This document shows, one piece after another, positions 53,123-61,333 of a stretch of 64,000 nt of DNA. The stretch is from positions 1 through 64,000 of the forward strand of contig CANFKC010000019.1 in assembly GCA_947447265.1 (NCBI GenBank), given 5' to 3'. Position 1 is the first letter of the stretch. The number at the start of each line of letters is the position of its first letter. The notes beneath the pieces were generated by a model that searched no databases, was not told the DNA's origin, and saw only the letters and a program-made list of their open reading frames with translations. The DNA is from Chitinophagaceae bacterium. Lineage in GTDB: Bacteria; Bacteroidota; Bacteroidia; Chitinophagales; Chitinophagaceae. A program made the position numbers and the translations under genes.

Positions 53123-53337
53123 TTGAATTTTGACCTTGCGATGTTAATCTCTTACGCACGGATAGTTTAATTCATTTTCAAATACCACGCCACACGCATT
53201 ATTGAACCCAAAAGCACCTTCGTTTAGTTGCTTCGGCAACTAAGTAACCGGAGAAAATATTTGCGGTAATTGCCGCAAATTCAGTTCAGCTGGCAGGCAC
53301 TAACATCAGCTGTCTGCTACTGCACGTTTCCTAATAC

Positions 53338-53395
53338 CGCACTTATTTAATTGGCATTTAATGCCATGCAGCCGGAATGTTTCCGGAGTAGTGCG
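53338..53395 (+). ncRNA. Candidate three-way-junction RNA
   Basis: CGCACT (53338-53343) pairs with AGTGCG (53390-53395), enclosing two hairpins: TGGCAT/ATGCCA (53352-53357 and 53361-53366) and CCGGAA/TTCCGG (53372-53377 and 53381-53386), each 6 bases with 3-base loops. A terminator follows 30 bases later. Strand is assumed from the terminator; no known RNA family matched by eye. Confidence 0.3.
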
Positions 53396-53425
53396 TTTCA
53401 ACTTTGATGATTTTTTGTTTGAATA

Positions 53426-53467
53426 GAAGGCAGCGTCCATTCCTGGAGAGCTGCCTTTCTAGTTTTG
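53426..53467 (+). terminator. Terminator after the structured gap
   Basis: AAGGCAGC (53427-53434) pairs with GCTGCCTT (53450-53457), followed by TCTAGTTTT. It may close the transcript from 52643 or a noncoding RNA. Confidence 0.6.
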
Positions 53468-53554
53468 GGACGGATTTCCTGTTCCGACTAAGGCCGGCCG
53501 GTTGCAGGAAGCCGGCATTTAAAATTAGGATACGCAATCCGTATTACGTTTTGC

Positions 53555-53863
53555 CTAGCTAACCGTGAGCATAATTGTTACAGTAGTGATAAACAGCGCC
53601 AGCAACCCGAGCAGGAAAATATAGTCAGCAAGCTTCTCATAAAGAAAAGTGCGCGCCGAAGACGTGCGAATAGCAAGAAATGACAAGATGCAACTGCTTA
53701 AGAATAAAAACATCGATACCACTGTAAACTCATCCAACATGCTATCCTTATCCAGCTTTAACGCCTTTAATGATGTGAATACCACGAAGCACAACCCAAA
53801 CAAATTTGACGAGGTACTTAAGATGTGCGGTGATTTTTTGTTCTCTTCCATTTTATTACCCAT
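53555..53863 (-). CDS. Small hypothetical membrane protein
   Basis: A 102-residue protein with three hydrophobic helices (~20-38, 45-65, 80-100) and a short charged N-terminus MGNKMEENKK. It has no recognisable family. ATG 53863 is used; GTG 53869 or ATG 53851 are options. It is alone on the minus strand. Confidence 0.6.
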   Translation of the reverse strand: MGNKMEENKKSPHILSTSSNLFGLCFVVFTSLKALKLDKDSMLDEFTVVSMFLFLSSCILSFLAIRTSSARTFLYEKLADYIFLLGLLALFITTVTIMLTVS

Positions 53864-53958
53864 ATACACGATTAGAAGCTGCAGTGGCAGGAAGGTTTAA
53901 TTGATGAAACCCTAAATTTTATTTGCGCTATTTTTTCAAATTATTGCTGAGCTGTGAT

Positions 53959-54975
53959 CTAGTTCAACTTTTTCATTGGTGGGGCAATGTCATCACCTGG
54001 TCCCATAAGGTAAACTTCTTTATTCTTTATTTCAGAAGGTCTTAATACCCGAACTGCTGTGATGGTATATTGAAGGTTAACAGACTTTTTTTCAAATTCA
54101 ACCTGACAGAGCACCTCCGGCCTGCGCCCGGAATAAACGAATGTTACGGTATGCTTATTATTAGCGAACTCGGTTGTGCAATACACTTGCTGGTGCGTGG
54201 CATTTAACGTAGCCACTCTTCTCGCAGGCACGTACAGATCCTGTCTCGTTTTTGTACAGAGCGCCGCGCTGGTGTAATATGCGTCCATGTCTCCCGCCGG
54301 TTCTGACATGAGGTAATTTACCAGTGACTCTTTCCATTTCTTTTCCTGGTCTTTCTGCTCATTATAGTAAGCTGCTAATGCAGTATTTACACATATTGCT
54401 TGAAAGTCCTCCCTGATCAACGGGCAGTTAACATGCAGATAGGGCATTACGCAGTGGCTTATTTCCGTTAACCGGCTCATATCGGTAACCATGTTGCGCA
54501 TTTCGTTTACTATGGCAGTATCCTCGTTTATTTCGTCGCGGCATTTTTCAACAAATTGCATGTAATTACCTGTTCCCGGTACTCGCTTATTTTTTGCTAA
54601 AGCCTCGTTTTTCTTAGTAAGGCAATTGCATTGCAGTGTGCTGTAAAATTGAATCACTTCCTTGTTGGTTTCGTAATCTTCACCGCATTCAGCGCGCAAC
54701 AGGTCCTCCGTTATAAACCTGGAAACTATTTCTGTAGTCAGGATTTTTATGGCTGTTGTGTCAGGCTTTTTTAAGGCACAAAGGGCTTTTTTAGCTACTT
54801 TGTTTTTAACATTGATGGTGCTTTCTGTTGCTCTGAATAAAGCTTTCGCATAATTGTGGTCTTTGGTTCGCTGCAATTTATAGGCAGCAACAAATTGCTG
54901 CATCAGGCTATCGTGCACCCCGGCAACTGCCCACAGTGGCAATAATAATAGTGCAGCAACCAGCGTTTTTTTCAT
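53959..54975 (-). CDS. Hypothetical exported protein
   Basis: A 338-residue protein with a signal peptide (MKKTLVAALLLLPLWAVA-G). The mature part is helical and rich in cysteines (about nine), including LQCNCL, CVMPYLHVNCPL and KALCALKK, suggesting disulfides or metal binding; the tail (RRPEVLCQVEFEKKS..) is beta-like. No named domain is recognised. It is divergent from the T9SS gene at 55178. Confidence 0.62.
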   Translation of the reverse strand: MKKTLVAALLLLPLWAVAGVHDSLMQQFVAAYKLQRTKDHNYAKALFRATESTINVKNKVAKKALCALKKPDTTAIKILTTEIVSRFITEDLLRAECGEDYETNKEVIQFYSTLQCNCLTKKNEALAKNKRVPGTGNYMQFVEKCRDEINEDTAIVNEMRNMVTDMSRLTEISHCVMPYLHVNCPLIREDFQAICVNTALAAYYNEQKDQEKKWKESLVNYLMSEPAGDMDAYYTSAALCTKTRQDLYVPARRVATLNATHQQVYCTTEFANNKHTVTFVYSGRRPEVLCQVEFEKKSVNLQYTITAVRVLRPSEIKNKEVYLMGPGDDIAPPMKKLN

Positions 54976-55177
54976 TTAAAGGCTTTTTTTATCAGTCGGG
55001 TGCAAGATTAAATATTTTTCAGAGCTTTTACTAATACAGCGTTAAAATCGAGTGATTGACCACATTTTTAGGCTGGCATTGGCAGTATGTACATTATTTT
55101 GCATTCTGGTTAAACTTTTAACCGAAAATTTAATCTGTTTAAGCATAAGTAAATTTTTAAAAACAAAAAGACAAACA

Positions 55178-56287
55178 ATGAAAAGAGTATTTTTATTTGC
55201 TATGAGCACTATCATTAGCGCAGGGGCCTTCGCACACAAAAAACAAGCCGGGCCGGCAGTTCATCCCGCTAATTTCGTAAACGGTTCATCTTTTTCAACC
55301 GACCGTACCTTATCAAAAACAACTGCCACAGGCGATACGGTTATCATGAGTAACATTTCAGCTACTGATACGCCAACGTTGTACTATGCCGGTATGACGC
55401 GTGATTCGGGTTTTGTATCTGGTACAGATGCATGGGGCGATATGGGCTTCGCGGAACGTTATGATTTTGGTACCGCTGACAGTTCTTTAAAGGTAATAGG
55501 TGTGATGGCTATATTTGGTGGCAAGTACAACCCGGCCTCTACAAAAAATGTAACATTCTATACCTGGAGTGCAGGTGCTCAATCCGTTAACCCAACGTAT
55601 TCAGCGCCTTACTACGATAGTGGTTTACCTGATGTTGCGCTTGATTCTGTGCATGTACCAATTACGCACCTTGGCATTCGCTCTGTTGATACAGTAGGAG
55701 ATACGCTGAAGGCGCACTTCTTTACAACGCCAACGGCTTACCTGAACCAATCATTCTTTGTTGGTTATACTATTAACTACGACCCGGCTGCAATGGGTGG
55801 CGATACAATTGGTGTTTACACAACTAAGGATGGAGATAGGACGAGCCCACTGTATACCACATCGGGCACCGACACTATTTTCAACAACCAGAACGTAGCC
55901 ATGTTCGATGACGGACAATGGTATGATAATGGTGTGGACAACTTCTTCCTGGCGAACGATTATCTTATGTTCCCAATTGTTATAGTTCACGAAAATCTTG
56001 CGGTATCTGGTGTTAGCAATAAAAACCTTACCTTCTTCGGTAACTATCCTAACCCGGCTTCAGAGAGCACTAATATCAGGTTCTCATTAGCTAAAGCTTC
56101 AGATGTGGCAATTGCCATACTTGATATTAAGGGCAGCGTGGTTAAGACTTTAAACGCTAATAAGCTTGGCGCAGGCGAACATACTGTTAACGTTAATGTT
56201 GCAGGTTTAGCAGCGGGAGATTATACCTATGTGATCCGTTCATCTAATGGTGGTGGAATAGCAAGTAAACTCACTGTTATTAAATAG
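55178..56287 (+). CDS. T9SS type A sorting domain protein
   Basis: A 369-residue exported protein. Signal peptide ends near AFA-H (residue 19). The central part (~40-270) is a jelly-roll-like beta sheet. The C-terminal ~80 residues are the sorting domain, beginning FFGNYPNPASESTNIRFSLAKAS and ending ASKLTVIK. The N-terminal side carries neither enzyme motif nor metal site, so the cargo role is unknown. ATG 55178 is chosen since it begins the signal peptide; earlier in-frame codons from 55052 encode a hydrophobic stretch that would be unusual. A terminator follows at 56308. Confidence 0.85.
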   Translation: MKRVFLFAMSTIISAGAFAHKKQAGPAVHPANFVNGSSFSTDRTLSKTTATGDTVIMSNISATDTPTLYYAGMTRDSGFVSGTDAWGDMGFAERYDFGTADSSLKVIGVMAIFGGKYNPASTKNVTFYTWSAGAQSVNPTYSAPYYDSGLPDVALDSVHVPITHLGIRSVDTVGDTLKAHFFTTPTAYLNQSFFVGYTINYDPAAMGGDTIGVYTTKDGDRTSPLYTTSGTDTIFNNQNVAMFDDGQWYDNGVDNFFLANDYLMFPIVIVHENLAVSGVSNKNLTFFGNYPNPASESTNIRFSLAKASDVAIAILDIKGSVVKTLNANKLGAGEHTVNVNVAGLAAGDYTYVIRSSNGGGIASKLTVIK

Positions 56288-56307
56288 TAATATCAACTAT
56301 TATTTCA

Positions 56308-56342
56308 AAAGCCACTTCAACAATGTTGGAGTGGCTTTTTTT
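56308..56342 (+). terminator. Rho-independent terminator
   Basis: A 13-base stem AAAGCCACTTCAA/TTGGAGTGGCTTT (56308-56320 and 56326-56338, one wobble), then T-run. Confidence 0.88.
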
Positions 56343-56437
56343 ATGCTACAGGTTAATTTCAATAAGGATGGTACTTTTCCTCAAGTCGCTGACAACTAGC
56401 AGTTTAGAGTCAGATTGTGTTTTGGTTGTCAGGCCCT

Positions 56438-56487
56438 ATGCGTATTTATACGCATTTTTATAGGTAGAAATACGCAAAACAATGCGT
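56438..56487. promoter_or_regulatory. Pair of palindromic operator-like sites
   Basis: ATGCGTATTTATACGCAT (56438-56455) is a perfect 18-base palindrome. ACGCA (56472-56476) and TGCGT (56483-56487) form a second inverted repeat with the half-sites in the opposite order. Centres are 33 bases apart, about three helical turns. The pair is 72 bases upstream of the promoter at 56559. Short palindromes of this kind suit a dimeric LuxR/NarL-type regulator such as the one encoded at 58574, but that is inference. Confidence 0.5.
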
Positions 56488-56558
56488 GGTTATTGATCTA
56501 ATTTCGCGGAAACCCGCTACAATACTGCACTTTGCCGTATTGTACTCTTAAACATAGG

Positions 56559-56590
56559 TTTGCTTTTTAGGTATTGCAAGGTTATATTTG
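56559..56590 (+). promoter_or_regulatory. Promoter of the His-rich operon
   Basis: TTTG (56559-56562) and TATATTTG (56583-56590) are 20 bases apart, with ATG at 56625. Confidence 0.72.
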
Positions 56591-56624
56591 AAGACTAAAT
56601 TATTAATGTTTACTAAACCAAAAA

Positions 56625-57137
56625 ATGAAAATGGAATCAAAACATCACAGTCACGGACATGGACATCATCACGACAATAACGGCAACCTGGGTGGCCCGT
56701 GTGATGACAAAGCATCGCAGCAAACCTGGGTTAATAAACACTTAATTTTAGCCGGCACTTACAATTTATACACTACAGCTTTTTTTGGTTCGGTAGTGCC
56801 TGCACCGCTCAGCATATCGTGCATTGCAGCGCCGCTTGTTAATATACTGCCTGCGCTCTGCACAAAATATGTGCAGATGGATTTTAATTCAGCAAACAAG
56901 ACCGATAATAACGATATTATTGTTTCCCTTCAAAACACACCTGTGCCACCAGCGCCGGTTACTAACCAGGCTTTTTATTCTATTGGTCTGTTCAAAGGTG
57001 TAATGAACATCTACACTCCTGATACGATCACTTTTTCAAAGGCTACCGTTGGCACGAAAGACACAATTGTATTTCAGGCATGGAAAAACAATGTGGTTGT
57101 GGCAAATTTCAACCTGAGTGACTCCGTACCTATGTAA
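56625..57137 (+). CDS. Histidine-rich hypothetical protein
   Basis: A 170-residue protein with no signal peptide. Residues ~6-17 are HHSHGHGHHHD, a metal-binding type run (nickel, copper or zinc). A middle hydrophobic segment (FFGSVVPAPLSISCIAAPLVNILPAL) and a beta-like C-terminal half follow (TDNNDIIVSLQNTPVPPAPV, TITFSKATVGTKDTIVFQAWKNN). No family recognised. It is first in a unit with genes 57163-59224, starting from the promoter at 56559. Confidence 0.6.
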   Translation: MKMESKHHSHGHGHHHDNNGNLGGPCDDKASQQTWVNKHLILAGTYNLYTTAFFGSVVPAPLSISCIAAPLVNILPALCTKYVQMDFNSANKTDNNDIIVSLQNTPVPPAPVTNQAFYSIGLFKGVMNIYTPDTITFSKATVGTKDTIVFQAWKNNVVVANFNLSDSVPM

Positions 57138-57162
57138 GAGTACAACGCTGTAAATTTTAATT

Positions 57163-57777
57163 TTGGTACTTCTATATATATCCATTGCTTCGCCTCTAAT
57201 ACCACTCATTGCCGGCTATAAAAACCGGCGAACCCTGTTATGGCTTTACGTCTTAACAGGGTTATTATTTGATATTGCCATCCCGACAATGAAAAGGGTG
57301 CTGCATGTTAATTATGACTGGGCCTCTAATCTTTTTGTGCTGGTTGAGTTTTTCTTTCTGTCGTTTTACTACAGAGATAAAATATTCAGAAATAAAACTG
57401 TGTTTTATACGGTGCTGGCTACACTGAGTACGTTTTTTGTTGTGCAGACCTTGCGTGCAGATAAGTCGATATGGCATTTTAATACTTACGGTAGTTGTGT
57501 ATTTTGCCTTACCTACATTATTTACTGCATTTTAGGGATGTATGCTTTGCTGAAAGAACAAAAGGTGATATTTTTAGATCGCTCACCATTGTTTTGGGTA
57601 AACGTTGGCTTCATTCTGTACTCATCGGGCAGTTTTTTACTCTTCCTTTTTAAAATATACCTGCAGGAAACCGATATGGACCTTTTGAGAACACTGTGGA
57701 CCGCATTCTTCCTGCCCTGTAATATTCTTAAAAATATTGCGCTGGCCATTGGCCTTCGTAAAAAAAATGCATTGTGA
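57163..57777 (+). CDS. Polytopic membrane protein
   Basis: A 204-residue protein with about six hydrophobic helices (residues ~3-18, 24-40, 52-70, 77-95, 103-128, 140-168), with conserved polar residues in between. It starts at TTG 57163, since no ATG exists earlier and the first ATG comes only after the second helix. It shares a GTGA overlap with the kinase gene at 57774. Small polytopic proteins sometimes sense signals for the histidine kinase beside them; that role here is inference. Confidence 0.65.
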   Translation: MVLLYISIASPLIPLIAGYKNRRTLLWLYVLTGLLFDIAIPTMKRVLHVNYDWASNLFVLVEFFFLSFYYRDKIFRNKTVFYTVLATLSTFFVVQTLRADKSIWHFNTYGSCVFCLTYIIYCILGMYALLKEQKVIFLDRSPLFWVNVGFILYSSGSFLLFLFKIYLQETDMDLLRTLWTAFFLPCNILKNIALAIGLRKKNAL

Positions 57778-58577
57778 ATCACTTGTCGGTATTGATAATT
57801 ATTGGAATTATAGCAATGATGATACTGGCCTTTGGCCTTATCGTGTTTGTTATTATGTACCAGAGAAGGATCATTGCACATCACCTGGAATTAAAAAAGG
57901 TAAATGCGCAGAAAGAACTGGAACTGGTTCAGGCCTCTATACAAAGTGAGGAAGACGAGCGCATGCGTATAGCATCCGAATTGCATGATGACGTGGGGGC
58001 AACGCTGGCATCAGCAAGGCTCTTTTTATATAAAGACAAGAATAGCCAGTTCGATGAAAAGATCATTAACCAATCGAAAGAGCTGCTGGACGAGAGCATT
58101 ACCAAGATCAGGAACATTTCACATAAACTGCAACCTGCAACCCTTCAGCACCTCGGTCTGGAGTTGTCTTTGCAGGCGCTGATTGAGACGCTGGATAAGT
58201 CAGATACGCTGATGGCAACCCATATTATTTTGCAGCCATTACCCAGGGTAGCCGATAATGTGGAACTCGCGGTATACCGGGTGTCGCAGGAAATAATAGC
58301 CAATATTTTAAAGCATGCCAAGGCCATGAGCGTAACGCTGGAAACCGGGGTGAGCGATGCAGGTATAACTATATTGTTTACCCATGACGGCTCAGGGCTG
58401 ACACAGGAACTCTATGAAATGCAGATTTATAAGAAAGGATCGACAGGGCTAAAGAATATTGTGAACCGGTTAAAATCGATAAACGCCACTATACAGTTTT
58501 ACGTAGATGACTCTTACTTTTTCAGGGCATTAATTACAATACCATTTGCTTCAACATCAAAATCTGAACCAATATGA
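57774..58577 (+). CDS. Sensor histidine kinase, HisKA_3 type
   Basis: A 267-residue membrane-bound kinase with one N-terminal helix (~5-29), a coiled coil (~35-65), the dimerisation H-box SELHDDVGATLAS with His71, and an HATPase domain containing VSQEIIANILKHAKA (N-box) and GSTGLKNI (G-box). Starts at GTG 57774, overlapping the previous stop. HisKA_3 kinases partner NarL-family regulators, as in the next gene (ATGA overlap at 58574). It has no periplasmic sensing domain, so signal input may come through the membrane proteins upstream. Confidence 0.88.
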   Translation: MNHLSVLIIIGIIAMMILAFGLIVFVIMYQRRIIAHHLELKKVNAQKELELVQASIQSEEDERMRIASELHDDVGATLASARLFLYKDKNSQFDEKIINQSKELLDESITKIRNISHKLQPATLQHLGLELSLQALIETLDKSDTLMATHIILQPLPRVADNVELAVYRVSQEIIANILKHAKAMSVTLETGVSDAGITILFTHDGSGLTQELYEMQIYKKGSTGLKNIVNRLKSINATIQFYVDDSYFFRALITIPFASTSKSEPI

Positions 58578-59224
58578 GCTTGATTAAATTCGCGATTGCT
58601 GACGATCACAAAATTTTCAGGCAGGGCCTGGTATATGCGCTTGCTGACGATAAAGAACTTGATTTGGTAGGAGAGGCAGATAATGGCCACGCTTTGATAG
58701 ACCTGGTGAAGAAACGCATGCCCGACGTGATTTTGCTGGATATGAAAATGCCGGAAATGGATGGCATAGAAACCACAAAACAGATTCATACGTTATACCC
58801 CGAAATAAAGATTTTAATGCTTACTTCTTACGATAATGAGCATTTTATACTGCACCTGCTGGAGCTGGGCGCTAACGGATACCTTTTGAAAAATGCTGAC
58901 CCATCTGAGATAAAAAGAGCTATTCATTCAGTTTATACCAACGACTATTACTTTAACCATCTTGTCAGCAGCACTATGTTAAAGACGATTACGCGTAAAA
59001 ACTCGGAAAGCGTAAAAACAAAGGACGCGGTTAAGCTCTCAGAAAGGGAGCTTGAGGTACTGAAATTAATTTGTCAGGAAATGACCACATCGGAAATTGC
59101 AGGGAAGATATTTCTCAGCAGCAGGACTGTGGAGGGTATAAGAACCAATCTAATTGAAAAGATAGGTGTTCGGAATACTGCCGGATTGGTGATCTATGCA
59201 GTGAAGAACGGTATTATAGTTTAG
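58574..59224 (+). CDS. NarL/FixJ-type response regulator
   Basis: A 216-residue regulator. The receiver domain has Asp10-Asp11, phosphorylated Asp56 in ILLDMKMP and Lys near residue 106 in GYLLKNAD. The C-terminal LuxR-type HTH includes LSERELEVLKLICQEMTTSEIAGKIFLSSRTVEGIR. It is phosphorylated by the kinase translated just before and probably activates genes; the palindromes at 56438 are a plausible binding site. No strong terminator follows; the next gene converges from the minus strand six bases on. Confidence 0.92.
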   Translation: MSLIKFAIADDHKIFRQGLVYALADDKELDLVGEADNGHALIDLVKKRMPDVILLDMKMPEMDGIETTKQIHTLYPEIKILMLTSYDNEHFILHLLELGANGYLLKNADPSEIKRAIHSVYTNDYYFNHLVSSTMLKTITRKNSESVKTKDAVKLSERELEVLKLICQEMTTSEIAGKIFLSSRTVEGIRTNLIEKIGVRNTAGLVIYAVKNGIIV

Positions 59225-59229
59225 CCGGA

Positions 59230-59967
59230 TTACAATTCCCTTTTGGAAAGTTGTATCCATTCCGCGTACATCCTGCGTATGTGTTTTGGGTGCAGGTCTT
59301 TTTCTGTTTGTATACGTTGGAATTGTGCTATGGCTTCTGCATTCCGGTTTTGCTTTTTAAGCAGCATGCCAAAATGGTACATGGCCTCCATGCTGTGGTG
59401 CATCCGTATTACTTTCAGGTATTCTTCTTCTGCTTTAGCAGCGTTGCCATTAGCGTCAAGTATGCGGGCGTACAACAACTCGTCTTCGGGTTTATCCAGG
59501 CGGTTGTTCTTTAACTTCATCACTTTCTCTAACAAGTCTACACTTTCGGCATACTGCTTGTCCTGGAACAATAATTTCGCCAGTTGCAGCATCATGCCAG
59601 GGTCCTGAGCGTAGATGCCGGTAAGGCAGGATCGTACCAGTTCAATGGCTCTTGGGTATTGTTTCTGGCGGGCATATTCTGCAGCCAGGTTAAGTCTGTT
59701 CGTGTCAGTGTCTGCTACGGCCAGATTGCGTTCCAGTTCTTTAATGCGGCTGGTGGGCAAAAAAGTTTGTTGCACATCTCGCGCCAGGGTATCTGTGCGG
59801 AAGCCGGGTATTACCTCACGCACAACGTAAATGATGGAACCGATAAGCGGAAGGAAGATGAGCAGGTATAACCAGTCTCTTTTGCCGTTTTTTAAGGCAT
59901 GTAGTATACAGATGATCTGTATGACAATTATCGGCGAAAAGTATGGCGTTAGAAACGAGGGAAACAT
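59230..59967 (-). CDS. TPR protein with membrane-anchored N-terminus
   Basis: A 245-residue protein. Two membrane helices (residues ~8-22 and 30-46: FSPIIVIQIICILHAL, WLYLLIFLPLIGSIIYVV) resemble the PLDc_N two-helix module. TPR repeats (~85-240) follow, with NLAAEYARQKQYPRAIELV, LQLAKLLFQDKQYAESVDLL and ARILDANGNAAKAEEEYLKV. Such proteins gather complexes at the membrane. ATG 59967; TTG 59985 would add six residues. It converges with the regulator gene. Confidence 0.85.
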   Translation of the reverse strand: MFPSFLTPYFSPIIVIQIICILHALKNGKRDWLYLLIFLPLIGSIIYVVREVIPGFRTDTLARDVQQTFLPTSRIKELERNLAVADTDTNRLNLAAEYARQKQYPRAIELVRSCLTGIYAQDPGMMLQLAKLLFQDKQYAESVDLLEKVMKLKNNRLDKPEDELLYARILDANGNAAKAEEEYLKVIRMHHSMEAMYHFGMLLKKQNRNAEAIAQFQRIQTEKDLHPKHIRRMYAEWIQLSKREL

Positions 59968-60058
59968 CCTAAGGATTTTTTGCAAAGAAATAGAAAAATC
60001 GTGAATGTTTTGGCCCGGATATTTTACAGTTATTGACTTTCGGAAACTACTGTCTGTT

Positions 60059-61291
60059 TTATGCTAAGATGCGCTCCATTTTGTGCCTGATTATGGTTTT
60101 ATCGTGTGTTGTTTTTGCCAAAAGAAGTGCTTTGGTAAAGTGGGCATTCGCTGCCGCATTATCGGTCCCGGTGAAAAGCTCACCCAATAAGGTATGGTAG
60201 TATTGATTATCGGTAAGTGATAACGTTAGCGCGCTTTGTATTGCCTCTTGGTTACCGCTGACTTTAGCGAGCGCATATATTCTGTTCAATGCGGCTATGA
60301 TGGAGTAATCCGTAATTAAAAGCAGGTCGAATAGCTGAAGGATGTTTTGCCACTTTTCTTCAGAGTCCAACTTATGGGTATGCCAATAAGCAATAGTTGC
60401 TTCAATGTGGTATTTTGAAAGCGTATTACCTGTTGATGCCTGCCGCAAATAGTAAGCGCCACGTGCTATAAGTTGCTGATCCCAAAGGGCGGTATCCTGA
60501 TCGTTATATAAAACCATTGTTCCGGTAGCACTTTTGCGCGCTGCAAAACGCGAGGCCTGGAAACACATCAGCGCCATAAGGCCGTTCACTTCCGGGCAAT
60601 TGGTGAGGTCATTATCAATAAGTTGTTGGGTAAGGCGCATAGCTTCCATGCACAGTCCCTCCCGGAGTATGTTTTCATTGCTTTCGGAATAATATCCTTC
60701 GTTATAGAGCAGGTATAGGGTGCGCAGTACAGTACTAAGGCGCCTGTTAATTTCGGCTGCAGGCGGTAGCGCTATAGCGGGTTGTTCTCTTCGTAATTTG
60801 CCTTTAGCGCGGAGTAGTCTTTTGTTGATAGTTTCTTTGTTGGAGAGTAGGGCAGATGCTATCTCGTCAATGCCAAAGCCGCACAAAATCCTAAGTGCGA
60901 GACCTATTTGTGCTTCTGTTGAGAGGCAAGGGTGGCAAATAGTGAATAACATTTGCAGCTGGCTGTCTGCAATATTTTTATCAGAAAGGTCAAGAATATT
61001 TTCCTGTGCATTAGTTGCGGGTTCTGATAGGTGGGGAGCTATCTTTTCAGCAAATAGTTTTTCGCGTTGCACATGGTTTTTCGCTTTGTTCCTGGCAACG
61101 GCATACAGCCATCCCACAGGGTTTGCCGGCTGGCCCGTGTAAGGCCAGGTTTCCAGCGCCTTGAGAAAGGTTTCGCTGGCAATATCTTCAGCGGCGGTAA
61201 TGTGCGCTACGCCTAAATATTTGCAAAGCACAGCGGTTATTTTACTAAACTCGGTGCGGAACAAATGTGGTATAAGATTGTGCTGTTTCAT
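60059..61291 (-). CDS. ECF sigma factor with C-terminal DUF6596/TPR region (ECF42 type)
   Basis: A 410-residue sigma factor. Region 2 is ITAAEDIASETFLKALETWPYTGQPANPVGWLYAVARNKA (~30-70) and region 4 is GFGIDEIASALLSNKETINKRLLRAKGKLR (~145-175). Its ~235-residue C-terminal extension is helical (LLYNEGYYSESNENILREGLCMEAMRLTQ..) as in ECF42 sigma factors, which lack an anti-sigma factor and usually have a DGPF/YciI partner. Here YciI lies directly upstream in the same operon. A hairpin at 61297 is six bases from the ATG. Confidence 0.92.
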   Translation of the reverse strand: MKQHNLIPHLFRTEFSKITAVLCKYLGVAHITAAEDIASETFLKALETWPYTGQPANPVGWLYAVARNKAKNHVQREKLFAEKIAPHLSEPATNAQENILDLSDKNIADSQLQMLFTICHPCLSTEAQIGLALRILCGFGIDEIASALLSNKETINKRLLRAKGKLRREQPAIALPPAAEINRRLSTVLRTLYLLYNEGYYSESNENILREGLCMEAMRLTQQLIDNDLTNCPEVNGLMALMCFQASRFAARKSATGTMVLYNDQDTALWDQQLIARGAYYLRQASTGNTLSKYHIEATIAYWHTHKLDSEEKWQNILQLFDLLLITDYSIIAALNRIYALAKVSGNQEAIQSALTLSLTDNQYYHTLLGELFTGTDNAAANAHFTKALLLAKTTHDKTIIRHKMERILA

Positions 61292-61296
61292 AATGT

Positions 61297-61324
61297 AATA
61301 ATGCCGCCCTAAGGCGGCATTATT
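61297..61324 (-). promoter_or_regulatory. Hairpin in front of the sigma factor start
   Basis: AATAATGCCGCC (61297-61308) and GGCGGCATTATT (61313-61324) pair over 12 bases with a 4-base loop. On the minus strand its foot is about six bases upstream of the sigma ATG (61291), so it could mask the start or partially terminate the YciI-sigma transcript; no strong T-tract. Confidence 0.65.
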
Positions 61325-61333
61325 TATGTACTT

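Larger units (their letters stand above)
53123..53554. other. Structured gap with clustered hairpins
   Basis: A 430-base region with no gene. It contains at least five hairpins: TTAGTTGC/GCAACTAA (53224-53243), ATTTGCGG/CCGCAAAT (53259-53280), a three-stem junction (53338-53395), and a terminator at 53426. A GC-rich stretch (53490-53515) includes GGCCGGCC. It could be a noncoding RNA or the remains of a mobile repeat. Confidence 0.5.
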
